Source of the DNA: Parvularcula oceani
GTDB lineage: Bacteria > Pseudomonadota > Alphaproteobacteria > Caulobacterales > Parvularculaceae
Direction: 5' to 3'
Length of the DNA: 39,658 nt
Assembly: GCF_000733125.1 (NCBI RefSeq)
Contig: NZ_JPHU01000018.1
Span: 1 to 39,658 of the forward strand
Shown: positions 31,521 to 39,658 of the stretch, in pieces
How the letters are laid out: every line of letters begins with the position of its first letter
Numbering within the stretch: position 1 is the first letter of the stretch
The notes under the pieces: generated by a model
Database searches by the model: none
Told to the model about the DNA's origin: nothing
What the model saw: the letters and a program-made list of their open reading frames with translations, nothing else
Translations under genes and position numbers: made by a program

Positions 31521-32648
31521 CTAGTCGGCGGCGGCGGCCCATTCGTCCGTCGGCGTCCCGGCGCGCGCAAGCGCAGAAGGCTGCCCACCGACGTTCGGCC
31601 GGATCGAGCCGTGCCCGGGCGAAGCGGCGTAGGCACGGGCGCTTCTGGCCGATGGGCGGACCATCACCTCGTCGCCGATGGAAACCTCTTGAGCCGGGTC
31701 GAGGTCGGCGTTCAGCCGCTCGCCAGTCGCGGCGCGGACGGTCACCCGCGTGCTTCGCCCGACGAAACGCACGTCTTCGGCGATGGCGGACGAAGCCCCG
31801 CGCCGCACGGACAACGAGTCCGGCCGTACAAGAACGTCGCAATCATCCGTCCGCGGGATCGCGTCGAGCGATGCCAACGGCCAAGGCCCGAAGGGTGTTT
31901 GCAGAGCATCATCGCAGAGGCGTGCCCTGACGACCTGCCCCTCGCCGAACAGGGTGCCGACGCCAGCGGTTGCGGGCTCGTCGTAGAGCTGTCGCGGCGT
32001 CCCTGCCTGAACGATGCGTCCATCCGCCATGACGGCGACCTTGTCGCTCATCCTCATTGCCTCTTCGGGATCGTGCGTGACGAGGATCGAGATCGCGCCC
32101 CTTTCGCGCAGCGTGCGGCGCGTGGCCTCGCGCAGCTCGCGCCGCCTGACGACGTCGACGCTGGCGAAGGGTTCGTCGAGCAGCACCACTTTCGGTGACG
32201 GTGCTAAGGCGCGGGCCAGGGCGACCCGTTGCTGTTGCCCGCCGGAGAGCGCGTTCGGATAAGCTTGCGCCTTGTCGGCGAGACCGATCCGAAACAGAAG
32301 GCGATCCACCTGCTCGGCGTTCCGGCTCAGCCCGCCGGGCAGACCGAAGGCGACGTTCTGCGCCACGGTCAGGTGGGGAAAAAGCGCACCCTCCTGAAAT
32401 ACAAGGCCGACCGGTCGCTTCTCCGGCGGCGGGTTGCGCCGGGGCGAGGCGAGCAGCGTGCCGCCCAGCTCGATCTTGCCAGTCTGAACGGCGAGCGTCC
32501 CGGCGATCAAGCGAAGCAGCGTGGTCTTGCCGCAGCCCGACGCGCCCAGAAGACATGTGACTTCTCCTGCCTCAGCCGACAGCGATACCGATCGCAGGAC
32601 CGGTCCGCTGCCATAGTCATGACTGATCCCTGCAATCTCGAGACTCAT
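31521..32648 (-). CDS. Ferric-iron ABC transporter ATPase
   Basis: A 375-aa ABC ATPase of the FbpC type. Walker A is GASGCGKTT, the signature LSGGQQQR, Walker B KVVLLDEPF and the H-loop VTHDPEEAM; a C-terminal TOBE-like domain (DCDVLVRPDSLSVRR, DVRFVGRSTRVTVRA) follows. The ATG at 32648 is used, since the frame extends upstream only into the divergent promoter. The last ~30 residues are low-complexity. It energises the split two-domain permease encoded divergently. Confidence 0.9.
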   Translation of the reverse strand: MSLEIAGISHDYGSGPVLRSVSLSAEAGEVTCLLGASGCGKTTLLRLIAGTLAVQTGKIELGGTLLASPRRNPPPEKRPVGLVFQEGALFPHLTVAQNVAFGLPGGLSRNAEQVDRLLFRIGLADKAQAYPNALSGGQQQRVALARALAPSPKVVLLDEPFASVDVVRRRELREATRRTLRERGAISILVTHDPEEAMRMSDKVAVMADGRIVQAGTPRQLYDEPATAGVGTLFGEGQVVRARLCDDALQTPFGPWPLASLDAIPRTDDCDVLVRPDSLSVRRGASSAIAEDVRFVGRSTRVTVRAATGERLNADLDPAQEVSIGDEVMVRPSARSARAYAASPGHGSIRPNVGGQPSALARAGTPTDEWAAAAD

Positions 32649-32739
32649 TCGGCACTCTTGACTGGCGGGGCCGTCTAGGCGCCCGAGAAGCGGTCCGCCC
32701 CTTCTGGGCACCCCCCGCATACCGTGGTAGCGCGCCGAT

Positions 32740-34404
32740 ATGCAAAGGGTTCTCAATCGCGTTTACGTCGAGGCCGCGGGGGAGACGGGACGCCTGTCCT
32801 GGGCAGGCATCGGAACAGCCGTCGTCGCCGCGCTCGCCTGCCTTCCGATCCTGGCGATCCTGTGGGGCGGGTTCGGCCGGCCAGACGAGATCGTCGGCGC
32901 CAGCTCGGTCGTCCTGCCGGACTACCTCCTCAACACCGGCGGCCTGGTCCTGATCGTCGGCGTCCTGGCGACCGCGATCGGCGTGGGCACGGCATGGCTG
33001 ACGACGGCTATGACCTTTCCTGGCCGAGCGCTCTTCTCCTGGTTGCTCGTCCTGCCTCTCGCCGCGCCGGCCTACCTCGTGGCCTACGTCTACACCGACC
33101 TTCTCGCCTTCACCGGACCGGTCCAGACCGCGCTTCGCGCCGCGTTCGGGGCGGACGGCTCGGCCTGGGTCCCGCCCGTTCGCAGCCTTCCCGGCGCCGG
33201 GTTGATGCTCGCCTTGGTGCTCTACCCTTACATCTACCTGCTCGCCCGCGCCGCCTTCAGCGCGCAGAGCCGCAGTCAGTTCCTCGCCGCGCGCAGCCTC
33301 GGGGCGAGCCCCGCTTCGGCGTTCCGGCGCGTCGCCCTGCCCGGCGCGCGTCCGGCGATCGTGGGCGGTCTCGCGCTCGTCTTGATGGAGACGTTGGCGG
33401 ACTTCGGGGTCGCGGACTACTTCGCCATCCCGACCTTCAGCACGGGGATCTTTCGCACTTGGCTGGCCCTCGGCGACCGGCAAGGCGCGCTCCAGCTCGC
33501 CGGCATCCTGCTCATCTTCGTGGCCGCACTCGTCGCGGTCGAGGCCGCGAGCCGCCGCGGCGAAGTGACGAGCCGTGACCGCCTATCCGAGGGTGCGCCG
33601 CCCTTCACCTTGTCCCCTCGGCACGCAGCCCTCGCCATGATCGCCTGCGCCCTGCCTATCCTTCTCGGTTTCGTGGTTCCGGTCTCGCGGCTCGCTTGGC
33701 TGGCGCTGGCTGGTGGGGACCGCATGGCGTTCGGGACGCTGCTCGGCTACGCTGGGAACAGCGTCAGCATCGCCGTCATCACGGCAGGCATCGCTACGGC
33801 GACCGCTCTGCTTCTCGGCTACGCGGAGCGCCGCGCGCAAAAGCGCGGCGTTTTGGGGCGGGCCAAGCGCGGCGCTCTTCGCCTCGCCACGCTCGGCTAC
33901 GCCTTGCCCGGCACGCTCCTCGCCGTCGGCCTGCTGTCACCACTGGGAAGTTTCGACCGCTGGCTGACGCGGTTGTCGCGAGAGGTGACTGGCATCGACC
34001 ACGGCCTGCTGCTTACAGGCTCGATCGCCCTTCTGACCTACGCGCTGACCGTCCGTTTTCTGACTGTTTCCTACAACGCCGTCGGCGCGGGTTTCGAAAA
34101 GGTGCCGCCCTCGCTCGACGCGGCGGCGCGTTCGCTCGGCGCGACACCCGCCAAACTCGCGTGGCGCGTGCACATTCCGCTGCTGGCGCCCAGCATCCTC
34201 GCGGCGGCGAGCCTCGTCTTCGTGGACGTCATGCGCGAGCTCCCCGCCACGCTGATGCTGCGTCCCTTCGACTTCGAGACGCTGGCCACCCGCGTCTACC
34301 GCTTGGCGAGCGATGAGCGCCTGGCCGAGTCGTCCACTGCGGCGCTTCTCATCATCGCCGTCGGCATGTTGCCGGTCGCGCTCCTTAACGGCATCCGCCG
34401 TTAG
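32740..34404 (+). CDS. Ferric-iron ABC transporter permease (two fused permease halves)
   Basis: A 554-aa FbpB-type permease with about twelve membrane segments and two EAA loops, GASPASAFRRVALPGARPA in the first half and GATPAKLAWRVHIPLLAPS in the second, which bind the ATPase. It begins MQRVLNR with the ATG at 32740; the site TGCAAA-N3-TTCTCA overlaps the first codons, so transcription may start inside or just upstream and the start could be later, though no better one is evident. Divergent from the ATPase gene. Confidence 0.9.
   Translation: MQRVLNRVYVEAAGETGRLSWAGIGTAVVAALACLPILAILWGGFGRPDEIVGASSVVLPDYLLNTGGLVLIVGVLATAIGVGTAWLTTAMTFPGRALFSWLLVLPLAAPAYLVAYVYTDLLAFTGPVQTALRAAFGADGSAWVPPVRSLPGAGLMLALVLYPYIYLLARAAFSAQSRSQFLAARSLGASPASAFRRVALPGARPAIVGGLALVLMETLADFGVADYFAIPTFSTGIFRTWLALGDRQGALQLAGILLIFVAALVAVEAASRRGEVTSRDRLSEGAPPFTLSPRHAALAMIACALPILLGFVVPVSRLAWLALAGGDRMAFGTLLGYAGNSVSIAVITAGIATATALLLGYAERRAQKRGVLGRAKRGALRLATLGYALPGTLLAVGLLSPLGSFDRWLTRLSREVTGIDHGLLLTGSIALLTYALTVRFLTVSYNAVGAGFEKVPPSLDAAARSLGATPAKLAWRVHIPLLAPSILAAASLVFVDVMRELPATLMLRPFDFETLATRVYRLASDERLAESSTAALLIIAVGMLPVALLNGIRR
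32741..32760. promoter_or_regulatory. Candidate iron-responsive operator at the permease start
   Basis: TGCAAA-N3-TTCTCA-N-T-N-GC, matching the piuC site at all fixed positions. It overlaps the permease start codon in the divergent transporter promoter. Confidence 0.4.
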
Positions 34405-34479
34405 CGTGATCATGTTCGTGCCTCGAAACGATCTCCTGGGGCAGAGTTTCTCGGTACGGCGATGAAGCAGCGGGCACGT

Positions 34480-34965
34480 TCAATGCGAACCGTCTTCTTC
34501 TTGTCCGACAACCGTCTCGAACAGAATGAACAGGACGCCGGCCACGATGAACACATCCGCGAAGTTGAACGTAGGCCAATGGTACCCGGAGGCATGCACG
34601 TCGAGGAAATCCGTCACGGCACCATCGCCGAGACGATCGAAGGCATTCCCCAAAGCACCGCCGGCGATCATCGCGAACGGCACCGCTTGACGCCACGTCG
34701 CAGACCGCAAGATACGGTATACGAGGTAAGCAGACACGGCAAAGGCCAGCGCCGCTAGTACGACCGGCGCGAAACTCCCTTCCGAACTGAACAAGCCGAA
34801 GGTGACGCCGCGATTGTGTCCCAACCGTAGGCCGAAGAACCGAAACACATCCAGCGATCCGCCAATTCCTACGAGGTATTCCTCGACGTACCACTTGGTC
34901 AGCAGGTCGAACGCCATCGCGGCGATGACGATCGAGAGACCAGCGATTTGGCGTGGTCGACTCAT
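34480..34965 (-). CDS. lspA: Lipoprotein signal peptidase II
   Basis: A 161-aa inner-membrane aspartyl peptidase that cleaves prolipoprotein signal peptides. Four hydrophobic segments and the catalytic regions are clear: DLLTKWYVE, NRGVTFGLF, GALGNAFDRL (first Asp) and FNFADVFI (second Asp). The ATG at 34965 gives the usual N terminus; TTG and GTG codons at 34977 and 34974 are alternatives. A second lspA in a metal-resistance cluster is common in mobile elements and may serve the two lipoproteins encoded here. It is convergent with the iron permease. Confidence 0.9.
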   Translation of the reverse strand: MSRPRQIAGLSIVIAAMAFDLLTKWYVEEYLVGIGGSLDVFRFFGLRLGHNRGVTFGLFSSEGSFAPVVLAALAFAVSAYLVYRILRSATWRQAVPFAMIAGGALGNAFDRLGDGAVTDFLDVHASGYHWPTFNFADVFIVAGVLFILFETVVGQEEDGSH

Positions 34966-35165
34966 ACAGTACACCAATCAATTGGAAAGAATGAACTCAT
35001 GCTTGGATCGCTGTCTCCGTTCTTCGAACTCGCCGCCGACCCGGGAAACCTCGTTGCGGAACAGCCTTAAGCAATCATGCCAGGCGCCCCGCCATGCAGG
35101 GTTATCGATGGACCGGCCTTTCCCTTATTTGAGACGTAGCTCACGAACGGTCTGGGAAGGCCCGG

Positions 35166-36560
35166 CTACGCAGGTGTTCCGAGCGTCTTCTCGATAACGA
35201 GCTTCTCCTGCGTCATGTCTTCCATGGTATAGCCGATACCGCCTGTTCCCAAACCCGACTGTCGGCGGCCGGCGAATGGCATCCAATCGACCCGAAACGC
35301 GGTGTGGTCGTTGACCAGTACGGTCGAAGCGGCGAGCGCTTTCACGCAACGGTTGGCAATGCTTGACCGATCGGCGAAAACGGCCGCCTGAAAGGCGTAG
35401 GGCAGGTCGTTCGCTTGGTCGATCGCTGCGTCGAGCGCGTCGTACCCGTAGACGCAGATCACGGGACCGAAGACCTCCTCACGCGAGACCCGCGCGTCCC
35501 AGGGAGGATCCACCAGGACCGTGGGAGGGTAGAGGGTAGCGCCGATGCGCTGACCTCCGGCGGCGACGTCAGCGCCGGCTTCCACGGCCGCATCGACCCA
35601 GGCTTCGACGCGGTCGACTTCCGTAGCACGGATGAGGGGGCCGCATTGGGTCTCGTCCTGGATCGGGTCACCGACGATGAGCGCCTCGGCACCAGCACCG
35701 AGCGCGGCGGCGAAGTCCGCCAGCTCGGCTTGCGGGACGAACACGCGCTGGACCGATACGCATACCTGCCCAGAATGGTAGAACCCGCCCTTCAGCAAAG
35801 CCGGGATCACCGCGTCACGTCGCACCCCCTCGTCGACGATCACCGGCGCCGCGCCCCCGTGCTCCAGGGCGAGACGCGTGCCCGGCGCGAGTTTGGACCG
35901 CAGCATCCAGCCCACTCTGGCGGACCCGATGAAGGAGAAGAACGCCGTTCGTGGGTCCGTGACCATCCGCTGCGCGACATCGTCCTCGCACGGCGCGAAG
36001 CGGCACCAACGTTCTTCGAGACCCGCTTCGTACAGGATCTCGACGAAGCTCCGGCAGGACAACGGTGTTTCCTTGGCCGGCTTCACCAAGACCGGGCAGC
36101 CGGCCGCGACCGCCGGTCCCACCTGATGAACGATCAAGTTGAGCGGGTGGTTGAAGGCCGATATCGCGACGACTGGTCCGATCGGCTCGCGGAAGGTGAA
36201 GGCTTTGCGTCCCGCCCCCGCTTCGGTCAGGTCCATGGGGATCTCCCGGCCCCCGCTGGCGAAGAGCTCATGCACGCACAGCTCGACGCTCTGAATGGCA
36301 CGCGTGGTCTCAACCCTCGCGTCCGCGATGGGCTTGCCGCCCTCGCGCGCGATTTGATTTGCCAGCGCCTCAGCACGCTCGCGCATCAGCGCGCTCGCGC
36401 GCTGCAGGATGGTGATCCGTCTGTGGACAGGAAGCCGCGCGTTCAGATCGGCATGAAGAGCGTCCGCTTCATCGAGCCAACTATCGATCTGTGGCCAATC
36501 GACCAGCGCTACGCTGCCGATGGGCTGCTGGTCGAACGGGTTGAGCACCTGCCAGGTCAT
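35166..36560 (-). CDS. Aldehyde dehydrogenase
   Basis: A 464-aa NAD(P)-dependent aldehyde dehydrogenase. The catalytic Cys is in FYHSGQVCVSVQR, the general base Glu in LALEHGGAAP (His where most relatives have Leu), the Asn in ISAFNHPLNL, the cofactor loop FFSFIGSARVG, and the late signature EEVFGPVICVYGYD. The ATG at 36560 has AAGGA nine bases upstream and overlaps the stop of the acetolactate-synthase-like gene as ATGA. The tight pairing suggests it oxidises an aldehyde produced or used by the thiamine-diphosphate enzyme upstream. Substrate unknown. Confidence 0.9.
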   Translation of the reverse strand: MTWQVLNPFDQQPIGSVALVDWPQIDSWLDEADALHADLNARLPVHRRITILQRASALMRERAEALANQIAREGGKPIADARVETTRAIQSVELCVHELFASGGREIPMDLTEAGAGRKAFTFREPIGPVVAISAFNHPLNLIVHQVGPAVAAGCPVLVKPAKETPLSCRSFVEILYEAGLEERWCRFAPCEDDVAQRMVTDPRTAFFSFIGSARVGWMLRSKLAPGTRLALEHGGAAPVIVDEGVRRDAVIPALLKGGFYHSGQVCVSVQRVFVPQAELADFAAALGAGAEALIVGDPIQDETQCGPLIRATEVDRVEAWVDAAVEAGADVAAGGQRIGATLYPPTVLVDPPWDARVSREEVFGPVICVYGYDALDAAIDQANDLPYAFQAAVFADRSSIANRCVKALAASTVLVNDHTAFRVDWMPFAGRRQSGLGTGGIGYTMEDMTQEKLVIEKTLGTPA

Positions 36561-38197
36561 TGCGGACAATCCTTAGCGCCGAGTTCGTCGATCAGAACCT
36601 TTCGGTTCTCGGAGTAGTCTACCGGCAGATCCACGACGTGGACGCCGCCCGACTCGAACGCCTCGTTCAGCGTTGGAACCAGTGCCTCGCTGCTGCTGAT
36701 GCGATGGCCGGTAGCGCCGTAGCTCTGCGCGTAAGCCACGAAGTCCGGGTTCGCGAAGCTCAACCCGTAATCGGGAAAGCCGAGCTGCTCCTGCTTCCAT
36801 CGGATCATGCCGTAAGCAGCATCGTTGAGGATCAGCACCACCACATTGAGCCCTAGCCTGACGGCGGTCTCCAGTTCCTGCGAGTTCATCATGAACCCGC
36901 CATCGCCGCACACGGCGAGCACTCTGCGATCGGGCGACAGCATCGCGGCCATCATCGCGGAAGGCAGACCAGCCCCCATGGTCGCTAAGGCGTTGTCGAG
37001 CAGGACGGTGTTGGGCTCGTGCGCGATGTAGTTACGGGCGAACCAGATCTTGTAGATGCCGTTGTCGAGCGCGACGACGTCGTCTCTGCCCATGACCGCG
37101 CGCACGTCAGCGACGATGCGCTGCGGCACCATCGGAAAGCGGCTGTCGTCGCTGCCCCGGCGAATGTGGGCGGCGATGTCTTCGTGGACGTTGGCGTAGG
37201 CGGCTGCGTCGCATGGTCGTCTGCCGCGAAGCCGCTCGCCCAACCGCTCGACCGATCCGGCGATGTCGCCGATCACCTCGAGTTGCGGGAAGTAGACCTG
37301 ATCGACCTCGGCGGCCTTGTAGTTGACGTGAATGACGGTGCGCCCGCCTGGTTCCATGAAGAAGGGCGGCTTCTCGACGACGTCATGTCCTATGTTGACG
37401 ATCAGGTCCGCACGCTCGATGGCGCAGTGGACGTAGTCGCCTGACGAGAGCGCCGCCGTACCGAGATAGAGCGCACTCGCCTCGTCGAGCACCCCCTTGC
37501 CCATCTGCGTGGTGAAGAAGGGAAACTGGGTGTCGCCTACGAACTTGCGCAACGCGGCACAGGCGCTGCGCCGGTTGGCGCCCGCTCCGACCAGCAGCAG
37601 CGGGCGTTCGGCAGCGAGAATGCGTTCAGCCGCTTCGTCGAGAGCCGCGTCCCCCGCTACGGCGTAGTGTCGGCGATGGGGCGAGACGACAGGTTCCGAC
37701 GTCTCCTCGTCCGCAATGTCCTCGGGCAGTTCCAGCAAGACCGCGCCGGGCCGTTCCTCTTGCGCCCTTCTGAAACCCTCGCGGACCAGGGACGGAATGC
37801 GGTCGCCGTTCACGACCTGCCTCGCCATCTTGCAGAGGGGCGTGAAGAGCGACACGACGTCGACGATCTGGAACTGCGCTTGCTTCGAGACCTTGATGGG
37901 CTTCTGGCCCGTGATCATCACGAGCGGGAAAGCGCCCAGAGCCGCGTAGGCTGCCGGCGTCGCAAGGTTGGTCGCGCCCGGGCCCAACGTCGCTAGGCAC
38001 ACGCCGGCTTTCCCTGTCAGGCGGCCATAGGTCGCCGCCATGAACCCCGCCCCCTGCTCGTGCCGCGTCAAGACCAATTTGATGGAGGAGGTGCGCAGAG
38101 ACTCCAGAAGGTCGAGGTTCTCCTCGCCCGGAACGGCGAAGATGTACTCGACCCCTTCTGCCTCGAGGGCGGCGACGAGGAGGTCGGATGCTTTCAT
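36557..38197 (-). CDS. Acetolactate-synthase-like thiamine diphosphate enzyme
   Basis: A 546-aa member of the ThDP-dependent family, closest in pattern to acetolactate synthase large subunits. The N-terminal domain has GVEYIFAVPGEENLDLLESL with the cofactor-activating Glu in TRHEQGAGFMA, and LATLGPGATNL. The C-terminal domain has the ThDP motif GDGGFMMNSQELETAVRLGLNVVVLILND. No regulatory small subunit (IlvH) is nearby, so it is probably a catabolic or special-purpose enzyme rather than branched-chain biosynthesis. The ATG at 38197 has AAAGGA upstream. It is coupled to the aldehyde dehydrogenase by an ATGA overlap. Confidence 0.87.
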   Translation of the reverse strand: MKASDLLVAALEAEGVEYIFAVPGEENLDLLESLRTSSIKLVLTRHEQGAGFMAATYGRLTGKAGVCLATLGPGATNLATPAAYAALGAFPLVMITGQKPIKVSKQAQFQIVDVVSLFTPLCKMARQVVNGDRIPSLVREGFRRAQEERPGAVLLELPEDIADEETSEPVVSPHRRHYAVAGDAALDEAAERILAAERPLLLVGAGANRRSACAALRKFVGDTQFPFFTTQMGKGVLDEASALYLGTAALSSGDYVHCAIERADLIVNIGHDVVEKPPFFMEPGGRTVIHVNYKAAEVDQVYFPQLEVIGDIAGSVERLGERLRGRRPCDAAAYANVHEDIAAHIRRGSDDSRFPMVPQRIVADVRAVMGRDDVVALDNGIYKIWFARNYIAHEPNTVLLDNALATMGAGLPSAMMAAMLSPDRRVLAVCGDGGFMMNSQELETAVRLGLNVVVLILNDAAYGMIRWKQEQLGFPDYGLSFANPDFVAYAQSYGATGHRISSSEALVPTLNEAFESGGVHVVDLPVDYSENRKVLIDELGAKDCPQ

Positions 38198-38264
38198 CGT
38201 TTGGTTCCTTTGTGGATGCCGTCGGTCGGCACCGATTGACGATCGCTTCAGCCTTCTCGCTCGC

Positions 38265-39658
38265 TCAGGCGGTGACGACGAATTGTCCCATCATCCCAGC
38301 ATCCTCGTGTTCGAGGATGTGGCAGTGATACATGTAGGGCAGATCTGGATCGGCATAGTCTTCGAATCGCAGGAGGAGGCGTACGACCTCGCCGGGACGT
38401 ACGACGACCGTATCCTTGAAACCTCGCTCCGCTGCAGCCGGCGAGCCGCCGTTCCGGTCGATGATACGGAATTGTACATCATGAACGTGAAACGGATGCG
38501 CCATCATGGACGTGTTCTCGACTTGCCAAATCTCAGTGGTATCGACCCTCACTGTCTCGTCGATGCGCCGCATGTCCATAGATCTTCCGTTGATCGTGAA
38601 GCCGCCTCCGCGCATCATGCCCATCCCCATGTCGAGAACGAAGCGACGGGTACGCACGGAAACGCTGGGATCTATCTGAGGCAACGAGACGAGCCTGGGC
38701 GGCATCGCGATCGCTTGGCTTCGGCGCTCTGCGGGTCGCATGTCGAGCACGGTAAATCGGCGCCTCTCACCCATCATTCCACCGCCCCTCATGCCGCCGC
38801 GCCTCTCACGGTCGCCCATCATCCAATTGCCCATGGACGTGTCGGAATCGCGCATGCGCCCGGCGCCCATCATGCCCCGACCCATGCCTTCCATGCCCAT
38901 GATTTGGAGACCGTCTGCAAACAGCGACACGGGCCTGCCGTCACTGACGTCTACAACCAGTTGTGCGCGCTCACCGGGCGCGAGAACCACGTTATCGACC
39001 CGCAGCGGCGCCGCGAGCAAGCCTCCATCGGTGCCGATTTGGTGGAAGTTGCGGCCATCGTCGAAGCCAAAGCGGTAGAAACGCGCGTTCGAGCCGTTGA
39101 GCAGGCGTAGCCGCAAGCGGTCGGTTTTCGCTTCGAAGACGGGCTCGATGACGCCGTTCACGAGCATCGTGTCGCCTGTCATTCCCATCATGACATCGTG
39201 CCTTCGCGTGGAGTAGACGAAGCTTCCATCGCTCGCGAAGGCGCGATCCTGTACGATGAGTGGTACGTCATCGATACCGTAATCGTTCGGAAGGTCGAGC
39301 GCCTCGGTCGCTTTGTCGCGGACATAGATCATCCCAGCGAGACCCTGGTAGACCTGCGGTCCCGAGCGCCGGTGAGCATGCGAATGATACCAGAACAACG
39401 AACCACGCTGGCGAACGTCGAATTCTGCGCTCCAGATGCCTCCTGGCTCAATTGGTTGATGCGGTCCGCCATCTGCGCGCGCTGGCAAGTGAAAGCCATG
39501 CCAATGAACCGTCGCGGTCTCCGAAAGAGCGCTGCGAACATTCATTTGCACGGCGTCGCCATCGTGCATTTCGAGCGTTGGCCCAAGAAATGGCTGATTG
39601 ATCCCGATCGTGGGTGTGTCCACGCCTTCGAAGAAGCACGAGGTACCTTCCTGCAGAT
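38265..39658 (-). CDS. Multicopper oxidase, N terminus beyond the window
   Basis: The frame is open to the window end, so at least 464 residues are seen and the N-terminal signal sequence is missing. It is a CueO/CopA-like oxidase that could oxidise Cu(I) in the periplasm. All four copper-binding segments are present: HWHGFHLP, WYHSHAH, HPFHVHDVQF and HCHILEHEDAGMM with the type-1 Cys, His and axial Met. A Met-rich insertion (about 38780-38900, GMEGMGRGMM, NWMMGD and GGGMMGE) is like the Cu(I)-collecting segment of CueO. The gene fits with copC-copD as copper cargo. It is the last gene visible and is followed by the acetolactate-synthase-like gene on the same strand. Confidence 0.92.
   Translation of the reverse strand, partial: LQEGTSCFFEGVDTPTIGINQPFLGPTLEMHDGDAVQMNVRSALSETATVHWHGFHLPARADGGPHQPIEPGGIWSAEFDVRQRGSLFWYHSHAHRRSGPQVYQGLAGMIYVRDKATEALDLPNDYGIDDVPLIVQDRAFASDGSFVYSTRRHDVMMGMTGDTMLVNGVIEPVFEAKTDRLRLRLLNGSNARFYRFGFDDGRNFHQIGTDGGLLAAPLRVDNVVLAPGERAQLVVDVSDGRPVSLFADGLQIMGMEGMGRGMMGAGRMRDSDTSMGNWMMGDRERRGGMRGGGMMGERRRFTVLDMRPAERRSQAIAMPPRLVSLPQIDPSVSVRTRRFVLDMGMGMMRGGGFTINGRSMDMRRIDETVRVDTTEIWQVENTSMMAHPFHVHDVQFRIIDRNGGSPAAAERGFKDTVVVRPGEVVRLLLRFEDYADPDLPYMYHCHILEHEDAGMMGQFVVTA

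Noticed and set aside
1-39658. tRNA genes and CRISPR arrays
   Set aside because: No cloverleaf-like sequence with a T-loop motif and no regularly spaced identical repeats were noticed on either strand; a tRNA scan could still find one.

Overview
The window is GC-rich alphaproteobacterial DNA, most likely from a member of the Rhodobacterales. Support for this is the high GC, the codon use, and the set ArdC, ParB-like, DUF736, DUF2958, TraC/TraD-like and VirD4-type coupling protein, which is typical of plasmids and integrative conjugative elements of that order. It reads as the accessory part of a plasmid or ICE: two defence modules, an element backbone, then metal and iron cargo. No rRNA, tRNA or CRISPR array was seen.

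Left part (1-8100). A cut-off RTX-repeat protein and a GT4-like glycosyltransferase lie on the minus strand. They are followed, on the same strand, by a defence operon: an Abi-like HEPN protein, a SIR2-APAZ protein and a short prokaryotic Argonaute, with overlapping reading frames. This is a SPARSA-type abortive-infection module with an extra HEPN gene translationally joined to it. A 355-aa protein with a HEPN-like motif lies just downstream and a winged-helix protein just upstream.

Nucleobase module (8412-12178). Two copies of a ~105-base hairpin-rich repeat flank a compact minus-strand operon and a divergent XRE repressor. The operon encodes an OGG-like HhH-GPD glycosylase, a small protein with a Gly/Ser-rich N terminus (MGGSGSSGG), a PfkB-family kinase, a nucleoside 2-deoxyribosyltransferase and a QueC-like 7-deazaguanine enzyme. 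The kinase and transferase look like one fused protein split by a single extra base at about 9694. The same operator-like motif sits at both ends of the XRE gene. The set resembles the ancillary part of type IV CBASS or Qat systems without a CD-NTase or ATPase, and is the best candidate here for an undescribed system.

Element backbone (12380-27357). ArdC antirestriction protein, three small overlapping genes, a ParB-like protein, DUF736 and DUF2958 proteins, an SSB, a TraC/TraD-like protein, a palindrome-dense candidate oriT, a small ribbon-helix-helix-like protein and a VirD4/TraD coupling ATPase. Inserted in it is an arsenic cluster (arsR, acr3, arsC, arsH) with a lipoprotein and alginate-export-like porin that share a matching ArsR-type operator. 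Intergenic regions hold striking inverted repeats, including an interleaved pair ahead of the parB-like gene.

Right part (27358-39658). copC-copD, an IS3-family remnant, a lipoprotein, a PiuC-type hydroxylase and a ferric-iron ABC transporter, with related TTCTCA-containing sites at their promoters. Then lspA, an acetolactate-synthase-like/aldehyde dehydrogenase gene pair and a Met-rich multicopper oxidase cut by the window end. Together these suggest copper and iron handling cargo.
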